Origin: a bacterium UBA3756
Lineage (GTDB): Bacteria > Bacteroidota > Bacteroidia > Bacteroidales > Bacteroidaceae
Assembly (NCBI GenBank): GCA_002371695.1
Contig: DFGG01000109.1
Location: forward strand, 9,225-73,224
DNA length: 64,000 bases
Reading direction: 5' to 3'
A program made the translations under genes and the position numbers. Numbering within the stretch: position 1 is the stretch's first letter; each line of letters starts with the position of its first letter. This document shows, one piece after another, positions 45,895 to 53,674 of this stretch. Under the pieces are notes generated by a model, which did not search any database, was not told where the DNA came from, and worked only from the letters and a program-made list of their open reading frames with translations.

Positions 45895-46225
45895 AAAGTA
45901 TCACTATTCAACTTAACTAACAGATAATAAGCGTGTTAGATATAGTGATACTTTTTCTTGAAGTGTCACTACTATTTTGTAATGGCAAAACAACTTGTTT
46001 TGCTGTGTAAAGTGGCACTTATTCAGTGTATAGAGGCACTTTCCTTCATACCAAAACAACTTGTTTTACTTTTTTAGCAGATAACTCTTTATGCCAAAGC
46101 CTGCAACCTTTATTGCGCTCCCTATGTCTATTAATCCGAGAAAATGGTATATGATTTGTCTCTATATGTTGACAAATTTCAAAATAGTGATACTTAGTGT
46201 AACTTTTTTGCAAAGTGTCACCTCA
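45895..46225. repeat. Cluster of short degenerate inverted repeats upstream of the GH53 gene
   Basis: A perfect 13-bp inverted repeat (AAAGTATCACTAT at 45895-45907, complement at 45942-45954) with an inner CTAAC/GTTAG pair. Other copies of a core like AGTGnCACT occur at 45962 (AGTGTCACT), 46010-46020 (AAGTGGCACTT), 46033 (GAGGCACTT), 46186 (AGTGATACT) and 46214 (AGTGTCACC). AAAACAACTTGTTTT occurs twice, at 45987-46001 (within a 19-bp palindrome 45985-46003) and at 46053-46067. Function unknown; it ends about 50 bp before the GH53 promoter. Confidence 0.7.
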
Positions 46226-46249
46226 CAAAGGTCTTTACATATAGAATCC

Positions 46250-46280
46250 TTGCATATCTAAAGTATTATTTGTATTTTTG
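46250..46280 (+). promoter_or_regulatory. Promoter of the GH53 galactanase gene
   Basis: TTG (46250-46252), 20 bases, then TATTTTTG (46273-46280). This contains the TTG at 46270 that could be taken as a start, so translation begins at the ATG at 46306. Confidence 0.6.
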
Positions 46281-46305
46281 CAGCGTTATTACAAAGATCA
46301 AACAT

Positions 46306-47412
46306 ATGTCTAACAGAAAATGCTTAATGATGTTATTGGCGGTAATGGCATTTACTGCCAATGCACAAACCAAGAAGTATCTTGGCGGAGATGCTTCCCT
46401 GCTACCGTCGTATCAGGAAAAAGGAACGGTCTATAAAGATTTTAATGGTCACAAGATCAAATTTCTGCCATTTGTCAAGCAACAGGGATGGAACATGATT
46501 CGCGTCCGGCTCTTCGTGGACCCGCAGAATGCACCTGAAGGACATAAGGGCGAAGGAGTCTGCCAAGATCTGAATTATGTCATAGGTCTATGCCAGCAGA
46601 TCAAGAAAACCGGTATGCAGGTGATGCTCGATTTCCACTACAGCGACACCTGGGCTGATCCTGGCAAGCAGTTCACGCCAAAACGCTGGGAAGGCTGCAA
46701 CAAGCAACAGCTTGCCGACAGTGTCTATGCCTACACTCGTGCTTCGCTACAAGCGATGAAACGAGCTGGCATCGTGCCAGAGATGATACAGGTAGGCAAT
46801 GAGATAACCAACGGCATGCTCTGGCCGACAGGCAAGATTGACCCATCAGGCAGTGAGGGGTTTGATATCTTATGTAACTTCCTCAAGGCTGGTTGTAAGG
46901 CATGTCGTGAGATATGTCCGAAATCACAGATTATTATCCATACGGAAAAGACTGGCGACTGGAATATCACCCGAAACTATTACCAACAGCTTCGATACCG
47001 TCAGGTTGATTACGATATCATCGGACTCAGTTACTACCCCATGTGGCAAGGCACCATCCCCAATCTCGGTCATACGCTCGACAAGCTAAACTGGCTCTTC
47101 CCTGAAAAGCCCGTGATGATTGTGGAAACCGCCGCCTATTATAGTCATGAGCGCGACCCTTGGGCCAAGGGCGACCAATATGCGGAGTTCTATCCTATCA
47201 GCGTGGAGGGGCAGACTCAGTTCACCCGCGAACTTGTGACGGAATTAAACAAACACCACAATGTGACAGGACTCTTCTGGTGGTTCCCTGAGGAAAATGG
47301 CTTCGGCAATGAGGTGACAAAGGGCTGGCTGAACCGTGGGCTTTTCGACAATCACACAGGCAAAACACTCCCAGCCATGAAAGAATTCAGTCGATTCGTC
47401 CGAAAACCGTGA
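46306..47412 (+). CDS. GH53 family endo-beta-1,4-galactanase
   Basis: A 368-residue secreted enzyme; the signal peptide ends near AFTANAQ. GH53 features are GGDASLLPSYQEKG near the start, MIRVRLFVDP, MLDFHYSDTWADPGKQ, the acid/base Glu in QVGNEITNGMLWP, and the nucleophile Glu in MIVETAAYYS. It should cut the beta-1,4-galactan of type I arabinogalactan or pectin. It stands alone between two starch-type transcription units with its own promoter and terminator, and no galactan SusC/D pair is nearby. Confidence 0.92.
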   Translation: MSNRKCLMMLLAVMAFTANAQTKKYLGGDASLLPSYQEKGTVYKDFNGHKIKFLPFVKQQGWNMIRVRLFVDPQNAPEGHKGEGVCQDLNYVIGLCQQIKKTGMQVMLDFHYSDTWADPGKQFTPKRWEGCNKQQLADSVYAYTRASLQAMKRAGIVPEMIQVGNEITNGMLWPTGKIDPSGSEGFDILCNFLKAGCKACREICPKSQIIIHTEKTGDWNITRNYYQQLRYRQVDYDIIGLSYYPMWQGTIPNLGHTLDKLNWLFPEKPVMIVETAAYYSHERDPWAKGDQYAEFYPISVEGQTQFTRELVTELNKHHNVTGLFWWFPEENGFGNEVTKGWLNRGLFDNHTGKTLPAMKEFSRFVRKP

Positions 47413-47430
47413 GTGGTTTACATGCAAGCG

Positions 47431-47444
47431 TGCAACCGTTTGCG
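47431..47444. promoter_or_regulatory. LacI-family operator (imperfect) upstream of the tagged alpha-amylase
   Basis: TGCAACCGTTTGCG matches 12 of 14 positions of the operator at 36591-36604. Its first base is 68 bp from the -7 element at 47499, exactly the spacing seen at the SusC promoter, so I assign it to the same LacI-family regulator. Confidence 0.7.
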
Positions 47445-47466
47445 CAATGCAACTAACAGTTTTTTA

Positions 47467-47496
47467 GCCACTTGGGAACAACCAAGCGGCTTTTTT
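47467..47496 (+). terminator. Terminator of the GH53 gene
   Basis: Stem GCC-A-CTTGG (47467-47475) with CCAAG-C-GGC (47482-47490), a 6-base loop, then six T. It sits between the LacI operator and the -7 element of the next gene. Confidence 0.75.
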
Positions 47497-47498
47497 CT

Positions 47499-47506
47499 TA
47501 TCTTTG
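47499..47506 (+). promoter_or_regulatory. -7 promoter element of the tagged alpha-amylase gene
   Basis: TATCTTTG starts 2 bp after the T-run of the GH53 terminator. There is no TTTG at the -33 position, which is occupied by the terminator stem. Confidence 0.7.
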
Positions 47507-47541
47507 CACCAAAAAACAACAATCAAAAAAACTAAAAGCGT

Positions 47542-49329
47542 ATGAGAAAACTCTACTCAACACTTATCCTGTCACTCGTATCAATAGTCTCAATGGCTCA
47601 GGGTTGGCCAAAAGATTATAATGGTGTGATGCTTCAGGGATTCTATTGGGACTCTTTTGCCGACACCCAGTGGACACGTTTGGAGAAACAAGCTGATGAT
47701 CTCTCGAAGGTGTTCGATCTGGTATGGATTCCACAGAGCGGCAACTGCGGCGGTATGTCAATGGGCTACGATGATCTTTATTGGTTTGAGAATTATAACA
47801 GTTCTTTCGGCACTGAAGAAGATCTGCGCTCCATGATCAAGACCTTCAAGGAAAAAGGCATCGGAACCATCGCTGACGTGGTGATAAACCATCGCAAGGA
47901 ACTTAAAAACTGGGTGGAATTCCCAGAAGAGACCTATAAGGACGTAACCTATCGCATGACCTCCGAAGATGTCTGTTCCGACGATGAAGCGGCAGGAAAA
48001 GGCTATCAGTTAAGTAAGAATAAGGACACTGGTGAGAAATGGGATGGTATGCGCGACCTAGACCATAAGAGCGAGAACGTGCAGACCATCGTGAAGGCTT
48101 ATCTGAATTTCCTACTTAACGACCTGGGCTATACGGGATTCCGCTATGATATGGTGAAAGGCTATAGTGCTTCGTATACCAAGATGTATAATGAAGACTC
48201 GAAACCTCAGTTCTCTGTAGGTGAGTGCTGGGATAGCAGCAATACCATCAAGAACTGGATTGACGGTACAGGAAAGACCAGTACAGCCTTTGATTTCCAG
48301 TTCCGCTATACGGTTCGCAACGCCATTAATAGAGGCGACTGGACCTATCTGGACAAACAGAATGATGGTAATTGGCCATTAGTTAGCAAGAACTACCAAG
48401 ATGGTAGCTATCGTCAGTATGCTGTGACCTTTGTTGAGAACCATGATACTGAGAAACGTGCCAAAGCTGATCAGGACCCTATCAAAAAAGACACATTGGC
48501 AGCAAACGCCTATATGCTGGCTATGCCCGGCACTCCTTGTGTGTTCCTGACCCACTGGAAAGCTTATAGGCAGGAAATTGCCAATATGATAACCGTGCGC
48601 AAGGCTGTGGGTATCACCAATACGAGTGCTACGACAAATGTGGCATCGAACAAAGACTACTATGCTGTGGAGACAACAGGCACCAAAGGCAAACTGCTCG
48701 CTGTAGTGGGCACAAAGGCCGCAGGCTATACGCCTGATGGTGATTGGAAAAAAGCTATCAGCGGTTATCACTACGTCTATTACGTCAGCGGTATCGACCC
48801 TGCCAACATCAAATATCCAGAGATAAATACTGAGGAAGAAGAGGACGGCAAATATGCAGGTGTGCCTGCATTCTGCACGATGGAAGAGGGCGAGAGATGT
48901 TCATTCTTCGAAGCACCTGTATCATGGGGCAGCCAGATATTTGTATGGGCCTGGATGAACGGTGGCAAGGGCGAGGACTATCTTGGCACAAGCTGGCCCG
49001 GCGTGACAGCCACCAAACTAGGCACAGCCGACAATGGTAACAGCGTGTGGAAGTGGAAAGTGTCTGGCGCAGTCAATCCCGACTTCATCATATTTAGCGG
49101 TGGAGGCGTGCAGACTGAAAACTTGAAATTCACCAATGGCGGCTACTACTTTGGTAACGAGGGTTTGAAAGCTACGGTGACACCTACGGCTATCCGCAAC
49201 ATAGACGTAACTGACCAAAATACTGAATATGCCGTCTTCGACCTTCAGGGACGTAAGGTAGGTACGACCAAAAGTCCTTTGAAGAGCGGCATCTATATCG
49301 TCAACGGGAAAAAGTTCGTGATGAAGTGA
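47542..49329 (+). CDS. Secreted GH13 alpha-amylase with starch-binding module and type IX sorting tail
   Basis: A 595-residue enzyme with a signal peptide ending near IVSMAQ. The amylase barrel (about 25-400) has region I DVVINHRK, nucleophile Asp in GFRYDMVKGY, acid Glu in SVGECWDSS and region IV FVENHDTEKR. A starch-binding module of CBM26 type follows (about 460-545; IFVWAWMNGGKGEDYLG, SWPGVTATKLG). The last 40 residues (YAVFDLQGRKVGTT, LKSGIYIVNGKKFVMK) match a type A type IX sorting domain, so it should pass through the PorU/PorV system to the surface or medium. LacI-type operator and -7 element precede it, linking it to the SusC-F operon. Confidence 0.92.
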   Translation: MRKLYSTLILSLVSIVSMAQGWPKDYNGVMLQGFYWDSFADTQWTRLEKQADDLSKVFDLVWIPQSGNCGGMSMGYDDLYWFENYNSSFGTEEDLRSMIKTFKEKGIGTIADVVINHRKELKNWVEFPEETYKDVTYRMTSEDVCSDDEAAGKGYQLSKNKDTGEKWDGMRDLDHKSENVQTIVKAYLNFLLNDLGYTGFRYDMVKGYSASYTKMYNEDSKPQFSVGECWDSSNTIKNWIDGTGKTSTAFDFQFRYTVRNAINRGDWTYLDKQNDGNWPLVSKNYQDGSYRQYAVTFVENHDTEKRAKADQDPIKKDTLAANAYMLAMPGTPCVFLTHWKAYRQEIANMITVRKAVGITNTSATTNVASNKDYYAVETTGTKGKLLAVVGTKAAGYTPDGDWKKAISGYHYVYYVSGIDPANIKYPEINTEEEEDGKYAGVPAFCTMEEGERCSFFEAPVSWGSQIFVWAWMNGGKGEDYLGTSWPGVTATKLGTADNGNSVWKWKVSGAVNPDFIIFSGGGVQTENLKFTNGGYYFGNEGLKATVTPTAIRNIDVTDQNTEYAVFDLQGRKVGTTKSPLKSGIYIVNGKKFVMK

Positions 49330-49410
49330 GAGAAGAATTGAGTGCGCTCAGATCCTTCCGAACGTGAACGAACCCGCACATTGTGCAAATTCGTACTTAA
49401 ATAATTATAG

Positions 49411-50181
49411 TTAATTGAACACAGCGCGGACGACGAACCAGCAATGTAGCAAAAACGTCTGAATGCGCCCGTAATGATGCTCCATCACATGATAGCGCTC
49501 CCAGAGCGACTCACGGTGATGGAGCGTTGTTTGTCCCTCTTCTGTATAATTGACCACGACCATCTTTAAATTCAATAGCGGTACTCGTTCCTTGGCTGCA
49601 GCCTTCATCACGCGGATACACCAATCGACATCGGCAGAGTAACGATACTGCATGTCGTAGGGTGTAGCTATGGCAAAGTCTGTACGTGCATAGAAGGCCT
49701 GATGACAGACAAGCATTCCCTGACGGAACGACTTCCACGTAAGATGTTCGGGCGGTGACAGACGACGATGATGCAGGAAACGCCCTTCGCTGTCAACAAT
49801 ATCCGTATCACCATAGAGTACGGCAGGGGAATCCTTCTCACTGATCTGTTCAACAATCCTACTGACGATATCAGGGGCCGGTAGGAAATCACCAGCATTG
49901 AGGAAACATACATAACTACCGTCAATCGAGCGTAACCCCTTGTTCATCGCGTCATAGATGCCCTTATCGGGTTCAGAAGTCACCTGGACACGATGGCCAT
50001 TGTCTGCCTCATTGGAACGCCTGACATAGTCATCAATAATTGCCATCGTACCATCCGTAGAGGCTCCATCTATGATAAAATGACTGATCTTAGGGTAGTC
50101 TTGGCAGAGTACACTATCGAGTGTACGCTTCAACACGGCCTCAGCATTGTATGTAATAGTAATATAAGTGATCCTAATCAT
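49411..50181 (-). CDS. Glycosyltransferase family 2
   Basis: A 256-residue GT-A fold enzyme with no signal peptide. Motifs: ITYITITYNAEAVLKRTLDS, FIIDGASTDGTMAIID, SEPDKGIYDAMNKGL and the DxD-like NAGDFLPAPD. It should transfer a sugar from a nucleotide donor to a cell-surface glycan. Its ATG overlaps the stop of the upstream GT4 gene (ATGA), so the pair is co-translated. No other polysaccharide biosynthesis genes are adjacent, so the product cannot be named. Confidence 0.88.
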   Translation of the reverse strand: MIRITYITITYNAEAVLKRTLDSVLCQDYPKISHFIIDGASTDGTMAIIDDYVRRSNEADNGHRVQVTSEPDKGIYDAMNKGLRSIDGSYVCFLNAGDFLPAPDIVSRIVEQISEKDSPAVLYGDTDIVDSEGRFLHHRRLSPPEHLTWKSFRQGMLVCHQAFYARTDFAIATPYDMQYRYSADVDWCIRVMKAAAKERVPLLNLKMVVVNYTEEGQTTLHHRESLWERYHVMEHHYGRIQTFLLHCWFVVRAVFN

Positions 50182-51437
50182 AATTTGTAGTGCTTGAAAG
50201 CCTGAGCCTGATGATAGACATCGAGATATTGCATAGCGACACTTTGCTGTGAATAACGCTGAGCAACCTTATGAACGGCATTTTGGCTCAGTGACGCATA
50301 GTCGGCCTCAGTCAAGATCCAGCGGATACCCTGAGCCAGGTCTTCGGCACTACGGTATTCTGCAACATAGCCATTTCGACGGTGGTCAATCTCCTCTGAT
50401 ATGCCCCCTACCTTAAAACCTACACAAGGCACACCACATGCCATCGCCTCCATGATGGTATTGGGCAGATTCTCCGAGAGTGAAGGTAGTACAAAAACAT
50501 CACTTGCTTGATAGACATCAACGATACGCTGCTCATCATTCACATAGCCCAAAGGAAAAGCCTCCAACGGCAGTTGGGGGACAACTTCTTCGGCATGCCC
50601 TCCAAGGATAACCACGCCCAATTGGGGAATATCGGTCAACAGACGGCAGGCCTCCATCAAATAGCTCATGCCTTTATTCTCATTGGTAACCCGCTGAGAG
50701 GCAAAAAGAATCAGCTTCTTATCAAGCGGCAGTCCCAGTCGTTTCCTGGCTTCCTGCTTATCACCTCTTTTATATATATGGGTATCTATCGGATTAGGTA
50801 TATTGGTTATCTTCTGCCCTTTCAGCAGTGCACTCCTCTTTGCCTCCAACTCAAGCCAACGACTGCAAGCCACGAAATAGATAGTCTCATCACTGAGCAT
50901 CTGAAGTTTCTTCTGCCAAATACGAGTTGAAAAGTCTTTTGCCGAACCACCGGAAGGTAGCAGCCAACAGTTATGACATTGGCTTAGGAAATTGCGACAG
51001 CCCAACGTAACATGGCAGATGGCTGTAGCCGGCCAGATATCATGCATCGTCCAGATGACCGGTTTTCCACTCTGGAGAATCCGTCGGATGTCACCCAATG
51101 AGAGCATGCCCTGATTGATCCAGTGCAAATGTATGACATCTGCCTCCTGGAATTCTCGTAGCCGGGTAATATCCGTGCCTGTATTGGCAATGTCAATATC
51201 AAAAAGATGCCTACGGTTAAAATGGAGCTTGCAAAAGATAACAAATCGCTCCCAGAGAAAATGCCATCTATGCCATACAGACTCCGGCAGACCAACAACC
51301 GTCAGCGAATCGGTCTCTTTGTCGCGAACCAGCATTTTTGCCTTGACACCATTATTATTAAGTGCCTTCATCAGACGATTAGCCGCAACGGCAGCGCCCC
51401 CTGTCCGCTCACTTGTATTGACTATCAGTACTCTCAT
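50178..51437 (-). CDS. Glycosyltransferase family 4
   Basis: A 419-residue GT-B enzyme: MRVLIVNTSERTGGAAVAAN at the N-terminus, HLHWINQGMLSLGDI and WTMHDIWPATAICH in the acceptor domain, and the donor site around SLSENLPNTIMEAMACGVPC. The start is the ATG at 51435-51437; an extension to 51521 lies across the promoter. The -7 element ends only 4 bases before the ATG, so the mRNA is probably leaderless or nearly so. It is coupled by a 4-bp overlap to the GT2 gene. Confidence 0.88.
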   Translation of the reverse strand: MRVLIVNTSERTGGAAVAANRLMKALNNNGVKAKMLVRDKETDSLTVVGLPESVWHRWHFLWERFVIFCKLHFNRRHLFDIDIANTGTDITRLREFQEADVIHLHWINQGMLSLGDIRRILQSGKPVIWTMHDIWPATAICHVTLGCRNFLSQCHNCWLLPSGGSAKDFSTRIWQKKLQMLSDETIYFVACSRWLELEAKRSALLKGQKITNIPNPIDTHIYKRGDKQEARKRLGLPLDKKLILFASQRVTNENKGMSYLMEACRLLTDIPQLGVVILGGHAEEVVPQLPLEAFPLGYVNDEQRIVDVYQASDVFVLPSLSENLPNTIMEAMACGVPCVGFKVGGISEEIDHRRNGYVAEYRSAEDLAQGIRWILTEADYASLSQNAVHKVAQRYSQQSVAMQYLDVYHQAQAFKHYKL

Positions 51438-51441
51438 ATTG

Positions 51442-51472
51442 CAAAGATACAGCAAGTTAGCCGAAAAACAAA
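51442..51472 (-). promoter_or_regulatory. Promoter of the glycosyltransferase pair (leaderless)
   Basis: The minus strand reads TTTG (51469-51472), 19 bases, then TATCTTTG (51442-51449), a full consensus. Transcription should start within a base or two of the ATG at 51437. Confidence 0.7.
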
Positions 51473-51521
51473 AAAATTCGGGTAAAAAAGCATTTTTATT
51501 TGTTGTTTGCGCACACACCAC

Positions 51522-51535
51522 TTGATTTACATCAA
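51522..51535. promoter_or_regulatory. FNR/CRP-like palindrome
   Basis: TTGATTTACATCAA has the exact form TTGAT-N4-ATCAA of FNR-type sites and extends by one pair to CTTGAT/ATCAAG. It lies about 75 bp upstream of the -7 element of the RNA gene and about 90 bp from the divergent glycosyltransferase start. Confidence 0.5.
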
Positions 51536-51572
51536 GAATGATGGGTATTTATGCACGAAATATATCATAAGT

Positions 51573-51604
51573 CTTGCAAAAAGCAATTTTTCGTCGTACC
51601 TTTG
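51573..51604 (+). promoter_or_regulatory. Promoter of the structured RNA
   Basis: CTTG (51573-51576), 20 bases, then TACCTTTG (51597-51604) matching TAnnTTTG. No open reading frame follows before the terminator at 51811. Confidence 0.65.
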
Positions 51605-51608
51605 CAGT

Positions 51609-51848
51609 GTCAAAAGGTTAATAGATTGTTTTAGGTTAGTAGTAATATTTATAGTTTTAGGTTTTTAGTTATTGGTAAAAGAAAGTTTTCAACTGTAGGA
51701 TAACAGGAGGTCGCTGCGAAGCTCCCTTTTAAACTTTCAAATTTTTAGCTCTTGTGAGCTGAAAATTTCTTTTAGAGAAAAGGATTTTTAGTTAAACATA
51801 GGCTTTTTTTGATGCCGAGGCTCGCGAGAGTCGCGGCATCTTTCTTTT
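51609..51848 (+). ncRNA. Probable structured non-coding RNA of about 240 nt, family not recognised
   Basis: The stretch has a promoter (51573-51604), no credible coding frame, and a strong terminator. Predicted pairings by eye: GAAAGTTT (51681-51688) with AAACTTTC (51731-51738) enclosing a GGAG/CTCC pair; directly after it a 13-bp hairpin AAATTTTTAGCTC (51739-51751) with 51756-51768, loop TTGT, one G-U pair. GTTTTAGGTT occurs twice in the 5' part. A housekeeping or regulatory RNA are both possible. It could instead be a leader of the barrel gene at 51893, but that gene has its own -7 element at 51866. Confidence 0.6.
51811..51848 (+). terminator. Terminator of the structured RNA
   Basis: GATGCCG (51811-51817) pairs with CGGCATC (51834-51840) around an inner CTCGCGAG palindrome, followed by TTTCTTTT. 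Confidence 0.8.
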
Positions 51849-51865
51849 AATTGGAAAAAAATGAT

Positions 51866-51873
51866 TAACTTTG
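51866..51873 (+). promoter_or_regulatory. -7 promoter element of the hemicellulose cluster
   Basis: TAACTTTG matches TAnnTTTG and ends 19 bp before the ATG at 51893. No -33 element is obvious, as the RNA terminator lies just upstream. Confidence 0.55.
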
Positions 51874-51892
51874 CACCCAAATTACTGATATA

Positions 51893-53614
51893 ATGACAAA
51901 AACAAGACTTTTCATCATGTTTCTGATCGCAATACTCGGCAGTTGCATCAGCAAAATGAGCGCTCAGGACGAAATCATAGAGCACGAAGGCAATAAATAC
52001 ATCATCAATGTAGAGAAACTGAATCCAGACAGTGAGATGACACTGATGGATGTGCTTCACATGTGCCCAGAGCTTATCTCCGACGATGGCCAAAAGCTCA
52101 CAGCCGACTATGTCTTGTCAGTTGACGACATCATGCTCAGTGTCGATTTTGAGCCCATGTTAGAAGGTATCAAGGCTTGTGACCTCCAGCAGGTTATCGT
52201 CTGCACTTACGGTGCCGTCAATAATGCGATGGATGGTACCTCTGGCAGTATCGACCTACAGTTTAAGGAAGAAAGCAAGGATCTTTATGGCAAGTTAGCC
52301 CTGAATGGCAGCACTTACGGCAACGGTAAGGCTTATGCCGATATCACTAGCAAAAGCGAAAACTTCACCTTACGTACTTTTGCTCAGACTAACTTACAAT
52401 ATGGGAAGGCCAATACATCAGAAACAGGAATCACCTCGCGTAACGGTATAGAAAACGCGATGGTCTTCATGGACTGGCAGCTAACAGAGAAAGATCTGTT
52501 GAAGTTTAAGCTTTCACAAGGCTATGGTGAACAGAATGACCGTCTGCACAATAATGGGAGTACAGATGATATGCTCTCAAGACAACGGTGGGGCGAGCTT
52601 GTCGCCACCTACGAGCGTACTCTCAACGAACAGGAAGCTGGCCTTTATTTCGAGGCTGGCATGAACTATACAAACAGCACCTTAGGGGATGTTAAAGGGC
52701 GAAATGCATGGCCTTGGTGGATTGCGGAATGTAGTATTCCGTTCTTTAATCAGACACTTTGGATGACAGCAGGCTACGAGGGCGGCTATTCAAACGTCTG
52801 GTATCAAGACATTAACCGCGAACAATATCTCAATAACGACTTGTATGTGCAGTTTGACTACAAGAAGGGCCCATGGATTATCACTCTTGGTGACCGTTTC
52901 AGAAACAACACGTTCTGGAATAAGCCATATGAAAAGGAAGGCGAGAGCCTTTGGTCATACAATCGCAGCGACCATGCATTCTTTGCCAGTGCAGGATATA
53001 AGAAAGGGCACCACTTCGTACAAGGCATTTTCAACCGTTCGTATTTCAACCCTTCCGTCAATATCTTCATTGACTATCAGGAAGAGGGACCCACACGATA
53101 CAATACCGACCAGAAGACTCGCCTCGCCTGGCGGTCTGAGTTGCGCTATACCTATCAAGCAGAACAGATTGTGGCAACTTGCAGTGCGACACACACACTA
53201 TTAACAGATATGCCTTTGGCAGATGAGTCGCTGATAGGTTTAGGGACAACTGTCACCTGGAACAAGGGTCCTCTCAGAATAACAGGAGGTGTAAATGCCT
53301 ACCACCATCATTATGAACTATTAGAATCGGTCTATGACAACTACTTCACCCTGAAATGCGCCCCTACCCTACTTTTGGGCAAGGGTTTCAGACTGTCGTC
53401 TGTATTGCTCTTCAACAGCAAAAGAAAGATGACTGAAGATCATGCCCACCTCTATGCTTCTGTAAAAGTGAACAAGGACTTAGGAAGACGCTGCAATGTA
53501 TTTGCAGACTTCCACGATATAGCCGGGCAGCCTGATGCTTCAACTCTCTATATGATGCAATCATATAAAAACCGAGCGCTGACCATCGGCCTCACCTACT
53601 ATCCTTTCAGGTAA
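51893..53614 (+). CDS. TonB-dependent receptor-like outer-membrane barrel protein with reduced plug
   Basis: A 573-residue protein with a signal peptide ending near SKMSAQ. Residues about 45-115 resemble a shortened plug (LMDVLHMCPELISDDG, ACDLQQVIVCTYGAVNNAMDGTSGSIDL). The remainder is strand-rich and aromatic, ending in LTIGLTYYPFR as outer-membrane barrels do. It lacks the VVVGYG segment and the regulatory domain of SusC proteins and is about half their size. It precedes the esterase-GH3-GH43 genes by 60 bp and may be their first gene. Whether it transports anything is unclear. Confidence 0.65.
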   Translation: MTKTRLFIMFLIAILGSCISKMSAQDEIIEHEGNKYIINVEKLNPDSEMTLMDVLHMCPELISDDGQKLTADYVLSVDDIMLSVDFEPMLEGIKACDLQQVIVCTYGAVNNAMDGTSGSIDLQFKEESKDLYGKLALNGSTYGNGKAYADITSKSENFTLRTFAQTNLQYGKANTSETGITSRNGIENAMVFMDWQLTEKDLLKFKLSQGYGEQNDRLHNNGSTDDMLSRQRWGELVATYERTLNEQEAGLYFEAGMNYTNSTLGDVKGRNAWPWWIAECSIPFFNQTLWMTAGYEGGYSNVWYQDINREQYLNNDLYVQFDYKKGPWIITLGDRFRNNTFWNKPYEKEGESLWSYNRSDHAFFASAGYKKGHHFVQGIFNRSYFNPSVNIFIDYQEEGPTRYNTDQKTRLAWRSELRYTYQAEQIVATCSATHTLLTDMPLADESLIGLGTTVTWNKGPLRITGGVNAYHHHYELLESVYDNYFTLKCAPTLLLGKGFRLSSVLLFNSKRKMTEDHAHLYASVKVNKDLGRRCNVFADFHDIAGQPDASTLYMMQSYKNRALTIGLTYYPFR

Positions 53615-53674
53615 AAGCAAGAAAGCGAAGGTGACAGTCTCTTACAAAATCAATCGCGACAAATCAAATAAAGA

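Noticed and set aside
45895..46225. CRISPR array
   Set aside because: Repeats are short, degenerate and irregularly spaced, with no constant spacer length and no cas genes in the window.
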